From contig QXYA01000008.1 of the NCBI GenBank assembly GCA_009887135.1, positions 1-13,452 on the forward strand: DNA of 13,452 nt, read 5' to 3'. Under the pieces are notes generated by a model. That model was not told the origin of the DNA, did no database searches, and saw only the letters and a list, made by a program, of their open reading frames with translations. Made by a program: the position numbers and the translations under genes. The stretch is from Candidatus Poseidoniales archaeon (lineage in GTDB: Archaea > Thermoplasmatota > Poseidoniia > Poseidoniales > Poseidoniaceae). This document shows, piece after piece, positions 1-6,600 of this stretch (the first letter of the stretch is position 1; every line of letters starts with the position of its first letter).

Positions 1-1
1 A

Positions 2-157
2 GTTGCCTCATATGATGCAAGGCTCATTCCAGCGGGCAAGAAATTAGACTCACTCAAAGTAACTGAAGGAGCCCAAAAGAAATTAGCAGAGTTACCAGAG
101 GTATCAAGCGCCATTCGTGATGTGAAAAATATGTCTAAAACCACGGCCGAAGAGTGA
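2..157 (+). CDS. C-terminal end of an unrecognised protein (5' end outside window)
   Basis: A frame open from the left edge ends at TGA 155-157 and gives 51 residues. The visible part is rich in Lys, Glu, Ala and Leu (for example GAQKKLAELPEV) and ends in a charged, probably helical or disordered tail (SKTTAEE). No catalytic or binding motif can be seen and I do not recognise the family. It is taken as coding because the frame runs open to the window edge, its composition is soluble and amphipathic, and the next gene starts 38 bp after the stop in the same direction. The rest of the gene lies upstream of the window. Confidence 0.6.
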   Translation, partial: VASYDARLIPAGKKLDSLKVTEGAQKKLAELPEVSSAIRDVKNMSKTTAEE

Positions 158-163
158 AACATC

Positions 164-174
164 TTTTTGATATG
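164..174 (+). promoter_or_regulatory. possible archaeal TATA-like element for the glycosyltransferase gene
   Basis: A T-rich TTTTTGATATG element is centred about 27 bases before the ATG at 196. That is where a TATA box would sit if the transcript were leaderless. No Shine-Dalgarno sequence precedes the ATG, which fits this reading. It is a positional inference only, since short AT-rich strings are common. Confidence 0.3.
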
Positions 175-195
175 TGAGTTCATTGTGCCCTTGAC

Positions 196-1317
196 ATGGT
201 GGAACAGGTTCTCAAAGAGGATGGAACTCCTTACAAGGTTGCCATTCTCATACCGACTATCAACAATGCAGACGAGTTGGACATCGTCCTCAACCGCCTG
301 ACACAGCAAACATATCCCGATATTGAAATTGTAATTTCGGATTCGAAATCAAGAGACCATACCAAAGAGGTATGCGAGAAATACGGAGCGACCTGGATCG
401 AAGACCCATCCACAAATCGAGCCGATGCGTGCAATTTTGCACTCCGTCAGATGGACCATGACCTTGTTCTGTTCACTGATGATGATACCGTACCACCACT
501 TGACTGGGCTGAGAAACTTATTCGATGGTTCAAGGATCCTGAAGTTGGTGCAGTCGGAGGACCCAACTTTGCACCTGATGATGATCCGTTTGGAGCAAAA
601 TGTGCTGATGTCGCATTCTGTACAAAATTCATGACCGCTGGAACACGCTATGGTGCTCAACCGAGAGGAGAATTAGTCCCCATCACCCATAATCCCGGTG
701 TCAACTGTGCTCATCGTATGGCAAATCTTCGTCAAGTTAATTTCTTCGAACCAGGATGCATTGGGGCAGAGGATGTTGTTCTAGATGCAAAGATTCAGCG
801 AGAAGGACACAAACTCTTCATCGACCCATCGAATGTCATGCCTCATCGACGACGACGTCCATTCAAACCTTACATGAAACAAATGAGGAATTATGGATAT
901 ACTCGAATGGTTGCGAATAAGCGGTGGCCAGAAATAGCTACTTGGTCACACACTGCCATTGGATTCTTCCCTTGGCTAACTGCTGTTGCTATCCTCTCGC
1001 TTGTTGCTGGTATCGCAACTGGTGGAGCAACGGACTATCCTTGGTTTTCACTTGATGGTGATTGGACTTGGTCTCGAGTGGCTGTCCACGGAATACTCGG
1101 CCTCATGGGCTTTTACATCGGACTCTCTTGGTTGGGTGCTGCAATTGGAACAAGCCCTCATCGATCCATCGGAACTGTCGCACTCGCACCACTCTTTGTC
1201 TTCCTCGCTCATTGGGCATACGGACAAGGCGTCAACAAGGCGTGGAGAGAAGTCCGTAAAACAGGCGGAGCTGCTGGTGTTGGTCGTCAAATTGATGACC
1301 GTGAGCGTACACTTTGA
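196..1317 (+). CDS. membrane-anchored family 2 glycosyltransferase
   Basis: This 373-residue protein has the GT-A fold signature of family 2 glycosyltransferases, which move a sugar from a nucleotide- or lipid-linked donor to a growing glycan. Residues 14-50 form the first nucleotide-binding strand (VAILIPTINN) and the IVISDSKS segment. The metal-binding DxD-type motif is TDDDT at 94-98. The acceptor-side acidic pair is E192-D193 in GAEDVVLD. An RRRR cluster (218-221) precedes the membrane part. Three hydrophobic segments follow, at about 252-276, 294-318 and 325-343, placing the catalytic domain on the cytoplasmic face. The arrangement resembles ExoA-type and archaeal Agl-type enzymes used for surface polysaccharide or N-glycan assembly. 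Donor and acceptor cannot be told from sequence. The ATG at 196 is the first start before the conserved N-terminal strand and has no Shine-Dalgarno site. Confidence 0.88.
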   Translation: MVEQVLKEDGTPYKVAILIPTINNADELDIVLNRLTQQTYPDIEIVISDSKSRDHTKEVCEKYGATWIEDPSTNRADACNFALRQMDHDLVLFTDDDTVPPLDWAEKLIRWFKDPEVGAVGGPNFAPDDDPFGAKCADVAFCTKFMTAGTRYGAQPRGELVPITHNPGVNCAHRMANLRQVNFFEPGCIGAEDVVLDAKIQREGHKLFIDPSNVMPHRRRRPFKPYMKQMRNYGYTRMVANKRWPEIATWSHTAIGFFPWLTAVAILSLVAGIATGGATDYPWFSLDGDWTWSRVAVHGILGLMGFYIGLSWLGAAIGTSPHRSIGTVALAPLFVFLAHWAYGQGVNKAWREVRKTGGAAGVGRQIDDRERTL

Positions 1318-1346
1318 GTGAAAATCATCTTACAACCCCACAACTC

Positions 1347-1358
1347 AGCACAAGTGCT
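1347..1358. repeat. short inverted repeat between the glycosyltransferase and the small membrane protein
   Basis: AGCAC (1347-1351) and GTGCT (1354-1358) form a 5-bp inverted repeat around AA, 27-38 bases before the ATG at 1385. This is where a promoter or operator would be expected in the 67-bp gap. No T-run follows, so it is not a convincing terminator. It could be chance. Confidence 0.2.
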
Positions 1359-1384
1359 TTGTAGCCTTATTCAAAAGGGTCAGC

Positions 1385-1678
1385 ATGCCTGAGCAGGTTC
1401 AGAATGATGTTTCTGATCAGGAAGAGATATGGTTGTCCATCCGGTCTATTCTGTCTCTTTTACGGGTGCTAATACTCATTTCAACAATTGTCGTTTCTGA
1501 ATTCTTTGAGGACCACTACATCCTCGAGTTGACTGTAGCTATATGGTCACTCATCATCGGAATACCCTTATTTTTCCTTATTTCATTGGTTATCCTTTGG
1601 GGCAATAAGACCTTCATACCAGTCTCTGCGAAAGAACAGATTGAAACTGTTCTTCGCCCAATTCTTAAGCGAACGTGA
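1385..1678 (+). CDS. small two-helix membrane protein of unknown function
   Basis: This 97-residue protein has two hydrophobic segments, at about 21-38 (LLRVLILISTIVVSEFF) and 46-73 (ELTVAIWSLIIGIPLFFLISLV), joined by a short acidic loop. The N-terminus is acidic (MPEQVQNDVSDQEE). The basic tail of about 20 residues (AKEQIETVLRPILKRT) is probably cytoplasmic. There are no cysteines, histidine clusters or known motifs, and I do not recognise a family. It starts 67 bp after the glycosyltransferase on the same strand. Its TGA (1676-1678) directly abuts the stop codon of the convergent ABC exporter with no base between. AAGGG at 1375-1379 could act as a weak ribosome binding site. Coding status rests on the clean membrane topology and the lack of a better frame in the gap. 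Confidence 0.65.
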   Translation: MPEQVQNDVSDQEEIWLSIRSILSLLRVLILISTIVVSEFFEDHYILELTVAIWSLIIGIPLFFLISLVILWGNKTFIPVSAKEQIETVLRPILKRT

Positions 1679-3526
1679 TCAAAGCCCAGCCATGTCGCCA
1701 GTCTGAATAATCCATTGACTGGAATAAACACCCTTGTGTTCAAGCAATTCATCGTGCTTGCCACGTTCAACCACTGCACCATCAACCATTGCAAGAATTT
1801 CATTGGCGTTACGAATTGTGCTCAGACGATGTGCAACCGCAATGGTCGCTCTACCAGAGCCTGTACTGAGGAGATTCTCCTGAATACGACGCTCTGTTTC
1901 AGCATCGAGTGCACTTGAAGCCTCATCGAGAATTAACAAAGATGGCTTCTTCAACAATGCACGAGCAAGAGAGACTCTTGCACGCTGCCCGCCACTCAGT
2001 TTGGCACCTCTATCGCCGACCATTGTTTCCATTCCATCTTCGAGTTCCTTAACAAATTCGAGAGCACCTGCGAGTTCCAGCGCTACGCTGAGATCCTCCT
2101 CAGTTGCTTCTTGATTGTATCTTACGTTGTCTCGAATTGTCCCATAGAAAAGGAATGGATCTTGACTAACAAATCCAATCGCATCACGAACACTTTCTAA
2201 CGTGAAATTATTGATATCATTTCCGTTGATTAAGACCTCTCCACTGTCGGGAACATAATATCGCATTAACAGTTTCAAGATTGTTGTTTTACCCGCTCCG
2301 GTGTGGCCCATGACCCCCAGGAATTGGCCTCCAGCTACAGAGAACGAGATGCCACTCAACACCTTTGTCGAAGTGTTTGGATATGTGAAATGTACATCCT
2401 TGAATTCAATCGTTTCAATTGGTCCAAGAAGTGCTGTAGCATCATCTGCATCGACGATTGTCGGTTCCAAATCAATCGCTGCGAAGACTCGCCTTGCAGC
2501 AGCTTCTCCACGCTGAAGTTGATTTACAAGTATTCCAAAGATGAACATTGGCATGGTCATACGTGTGCTGATCAACAAGAATGTAACAAGTTGCCCTGTC
2601 GTGATTTCGCCTTCCTTGGCAAGCCACCCACCCGCTGTAACGAGAAGGCCGAACGCAATACCTGCGACAACGTAAATCATTGGAACAAAGCGATTACGAT
2701 CTTTACTCGCTTCCATTGCCTGTTCTTTGTAGGAACCGGATTCACGTTCTACGCGTTGTGCTTCCCATGCTTCAGCATTGTACGCTTGAACAACTGCGAT
2801 ACCTGAAATGAGATTCTCCAGAACTGCAGTGATGTCTCCAGTTGACTCTCGTTGCTTCCTATACTTGCGCTGTACGCTTGTTGAGAACCAGTACACGATA
2901 GGAACGATCAAGATGATTGGTCCGAAGAGTACGATGGCGAGTTTCCACGACATGAAGACAAGAATAAGGAAAGCAGTAAGGAATGTTACGACAATCCGTA
3001 TAATCGATGTAGAAGAATCCGATACAACATCCTCGAGTTGATTTACATCGCTTGATAGAACAGACATAATCTGTCCGGTTTGCCTCATATCGTAATACGA
3101 GGCTTCCATTGCAATAAGGGACCTAGTCGCATCCATTCGTAAATCGTGTTGAATTTTGTACCCTAATGTTTGCCATGAATATTCAGAGATACCTTGGAAA
3201 ATTGCAAGACAAAAGAAACCGAGGAAAATCAACACACCGTAACCAATTGCTGGATCTCCACCGAACGAGGTTACGAAATCCTGAATAATCTGTGGTCCTG
3301 AGAGACCCCCTCCCGTAAAATAGTCAACCGCTAAACCAATGGCTACGAATGGCATCAAATCGAAGAAACGGGCTGTTGCGTTACCAAGTACACCTGACAA
3401 CACTCTACCAGGATACCGTTTCGCATAGGGTACAACACGCCAAATCTGACGGCCAAGAACCTGCGATTTTTCGTTGATCTCCGATGGTGCCATCGAATCT
3501 TGAGGTGCCCCGCTCCTTCCACGCAT
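1679..3526 (-). CDS. ABC exporter, half-transporter with fused membrane and ATPase domains
   Basis: This 615-residue protein is a complete MsbA/Sav1866-type exporter subunit that would work as a homodimer in the cytoplasmic membrane. Residues about 35-335 are the six-helix ABC membrane domain, with strong hydrophobic stretches near 97-110, 175-212 and 282-300. The ATPase domain covers about 370-610. It holds Walker A GHTGAGKT (407-414), Q-loop Gln455 (VSQDPF), signature LSGGQ (510-514), Walker B LLILDE (530-535) and the switch His566 (AHRLST). All catalytic residues are intact. Exported substrates in this family range from lipids to drugs and peptides, and nothing here narrows the choice. ATG 3526 is the longest start. 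A second in-frame ATG at 3493 (MAPSEINEK) is a credible alternative, because the 11 residues before it are low-complexity. It is divergent from the giant subtilase gene and may share its control region. Confidence 0.93.
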   Translation of the reverse strand: MRGRSGAPQDSMAPSEINEKSQVLGRQIWRVVPYAKRYPGRVLSGVLGNATARFFDLMPFVAIGLAVDYFTGGGLSGPQIIQDFVTSFGGDPAIGYGVLIFLGFFCLAIFQGISEYSWQTLGYKIQHDLRMDATRSLIAMEASYYDMRQTGQIMSVLSSDVNQLEDVVSDSSTSIIRIVVTFLTAFLILVFMSWKLAIVLFGPIILIVPIVYWFSTSVQRKYRKQRESTGDITAVLENLISGIAVVQAYNAEAWEAQRVERESGSYKEQAMEASKDRNRFVPMIYVVAGIAFGLLVTAGGWLAKEGEITTGQLVTFLLISTRMTMPMFIFGILVNQLQRGEAAARRVFAAIDLEPTIVDADDATALLGPIETIEFKDVHFTYPNTSTKVLSGISFSVAGGQFLGVMGHTGAGKTTILKLLMRYYVPDSGEVLINGNDINNFTLESVRDAIGFVSQDPFLFYGTIRDNVRYNQEATEEDLSVALELAGALEFVKELEDGMETMVGDRGAKLSGGQRARVSLARALLKKPSLLILDEASSALDAETERRIQENLLSTGSGRATIAVAHRLSTIRNANEILAMVDGAVVERGKHDELLEHKGVYSSQWIIQTGDMAGL

Positions 3527-3622
3527 GGAGGGGGCTACAGCCCATTTCCTTTGAATCCTCGTAAATTGAAAAACGAAGTTGTATGCAAATCATTCATGAG
3601 TGACCGATGGTAAGATAGCATC
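3527..3622. promoter_or_regulatory. divergent intergenic region between ABC exporter and subtilase
   Basis: These 96 bp must hold the promoters of both divergent genes. For the subtilase, GTATGCAAAT at 3581-3590 lies 33-42 bases before the ATG and is the best TATA-like candidate. For the exporter, the AT-rich patch at 3561-3573 (read on the minus strand) is a candidate. Neither start has a clear Shine-Dalgarno site. The assignment is positional inference. Confidence 0.35.
3532..3543. repeat. 12-bp imperfect palindrome at the exporter 5' end
   Basis: GGGCTACAGCCC is a palindrome with 5-bp arms and two central mismatched bases. It lies 6-17 bases upstream of the exporter ATG at 3526. A regulator bound here could block transcription or initiation of the exporter. 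The two-base centre makes an RNA hairpin unlikely, so a DNA operator is the more natural reading. It is short enough to be chance. Confidence 0.25.
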
Positions 3623-6600
3623 ATGGCGACTCGACGCATGCGCGTTTCTTTCTTTCTCGTTACGATTATGCTGACGCAATTAATCGCCCCTCTAGCCTCC
3701 TCAAACAGCAATCAACCAGGAATTGTTGTTGATACAGATGCAGAACTTGACACTCTCTCCCAGTTAGGAATCCATCCCACGAAATCCCACGCTGAAGGCT
3801 GGTACAATGCAGAAGAAGGTGTAGGAACCATCGGCTTATTGTATCGAGATGCAACTGTCACTCCAGTTGAAGATTGGACTGAGCGAGCCAATGAAAAGGT
3901 CCTCTCAGGATATTACATCCTCACTCACACCTATCCCGTACCAACTGAATGGGAAGGTGAACTAAAAGAGGCTGGAATTGATTGTTTCTCATATGTACCT
4001 CACAACGGATTCCATTGCGAATTGAACAGTCATTCAACCAAACAACTCGATGATTTAGGTGTTGAAGGATTGGTAAAAATCGACCCCACCGACAAAATCC
4101 GAACAAGACTTGCTAAGGCACTCCTTGGACATGACATAGGCCCATCATCCTACTATTATCACGGTGAATACGTTCCAATTCATCTTGCACTAAGCGGAAA
4201 TGAATTGCCACAAGAAATTTACGAGAGAAATGATATTGAAGTCACATATCACGTTGGCCGTTTTGCTACTATGGATATCAAAAAGTCATCATCCGCATTA
4301 TCGTGGCTTGCGAGTCAGAACGAAATCGAGTGGATTGAAGAAAAACCTTGGTTTGAATTTCAAAATGATGTCGCTGATGAAGTGATGAAAGCAGACCATT
4401 TATGGGATCAAAGCATCATGTCCGGTATCGATTCCTCTTGGAACAATCTAGACGGAACAGGAATTATCGTGACAGTTGCCGATTCAGGACTTGATAGCGG
4501 AGTTAATGATTCGACCATGCATGCTGACTTTTCTGATCATATTCTTGACATTGTATCTTGGGGTATGTCAAGTTCAGAAGCAAGCAGTTGCGGAAGTGTT
4601 GCAGATGATGGACCATCAGACATTGATGGCCACGGAACCCACGTTGCGGGTTCTGTTCTCGGTGATGGAACAAACTCATCTGGCACAATCAAAGGCTTAG
4701 CTCCGGAAGCGCAATTGTATTTCCAAGCAATAGGGGCGTGGTGTGCGAACAATCCAACAACTCCAAAAGATTACAGATATTCATTAAACGGGCTTCCTTC
4801 AAACCTAACTGAACTTTTCAAACAGGGTGCAGACAATGGATCAAGAGTTCATACAAATTCATGGGGTGGTTCAGTAAATGGAGCCTATACAACTTCATCA
4901 ATGCAAGCCGACATCTCAGCCCGCCAGTATTCAAACATGACAATTCTTTTCTCTGCAGGAAACAGCGGGATTGATTCAAATTCAAACGGAGAAGTCGATC
5001 TTGATTCTCTCGGCGCACCTGCAAGTGCAAAGAATGTACTGACTGTTGGTGCAAGTGAAAATAACCGACCCACCCTAACTAGCACATGGGGGTCAACCAA
5101 ATATTCCCCTCCTGTTAGCACAGATAGGCTCGCAGACAATATCAGTGGATTAGCAGCATTCTCAAGTCGAGGACCAACTGATGATAATCGTTTGAAACCT
5201 GATATAGTAGCCCCTGGAACCTTCATTCTATCGACGTTAACCAGATACAACACTCAGTCAGTTGGATGGATGCCCTACAACTCGTCCTATGTTTACATGG
5301 GAGGAACAAGCATGTCAACTCCTTTGACTGCAGGAGCGACCGCTTTACTGCTTGAACATTTAATCTACAACCTTGGGCATCAAGATCCTAGTTCCTCTTT
5401 AATCAAAGCCATCTTCGCAGTTAGTGCAACCTATAGGGTCGGTCAGTATAACTCAGCAACAAACGGCGCTGGAGAATCAACTCCAAACAACCACGAAGGA
5501 TGGGGACGAGTCGACCTAAGAAACGCATTGAATACGACGTTTATCGAAAATGAAAGTGTTACAACCGGAGCTAACCGTGGATGGAGTTTCAACGTCCCAG
5601 CATCTGCACCAGACCTAAACATTGCACTTTCGTGGATTGATCCTGAAAGCACCCCTATAGCAAGCGTAAACCTCGTGAACGATCTCGATTTAGCGATCAA
5701 AGACCCTTCGGGGACTTGGACTGAACTCTCTAACGATGTTGATACTCTTCGAGGATTGAAGGTTGCAAACCCAGCCCAAGGTACTTGGGAAGTCCATGTT
5801 AACGGAACAAATGTCCCACGTGGTCCACAGTTTTTCTCACTCGCATTGAATCAGGAAACAAATTTGGTTAATCTCACAGAGGATGAAGACCTTGATGGGG
5901 TCATCGACGATGACGATGATTGTGTTAGCACATATGGTACATCGACCATTGACAGAGCGGGATGTCCTGACAGCGATGGAGATGGTTATTCAAATCCAGA
6001 TGGTGTTTGGCTTGTTTCGAATGGTGCCGATGCATTCCCATCAGAAAGCACACAATGGGCTGACCAAGATTTCGACGGATACGGGGACAACGGCATTGGT
6101 TTCCAACCAGATGCATGTATCTCTATTCTTGGTAATTCAACTCTCGACCGATTTGGATGCTTAGATGGAGACGGTGATGGGTATTCCAACAACGATGGTG
6201 TTTGGCTTGTTTCGAACGGTGCAGACGCTTGTAATACTGTGAAGGCTTTCTCCTCACGAGATAGGAATGGCTGTCCTGATGAAGATGGAGATGGTTCATC
6301 TGATCCTGACCCAACCGGCAGCAACGGTTCAGTTTGGACCATTGCAAACGGAGCTGATGCATTCTTGGGTGATTCAACCCAGTGGACTGACTCTGATGGT
6401 GATGGGTACGGTGATGAACCAATGCCGGCCACTCAGGGTGATGCTTGCGCATCTTCTGCAGGTACATCCTTCGAGGATCGATTTGGATGCCTTGATTCTG
6501 ACAGTGATGGATATTCGGATGGGGATATGATTTGGACTAGCGCAGAGGGGGCTGATGCGTTTCCATTTGAACCGAGCCAATGGGCAGATCAAGATGGTGA

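Noticed and set aside
1516..1803. Minus-strand 95-codon frame across the convergent stops
   Set aside because: It overlaps two better-supported genes and has no recognisable feature.
2303..2806. Plus-strand 167-codon frame inside the ABC exporter
   Set aside because: It is antisense to the intact exporter, Cys-rich and without domain character.
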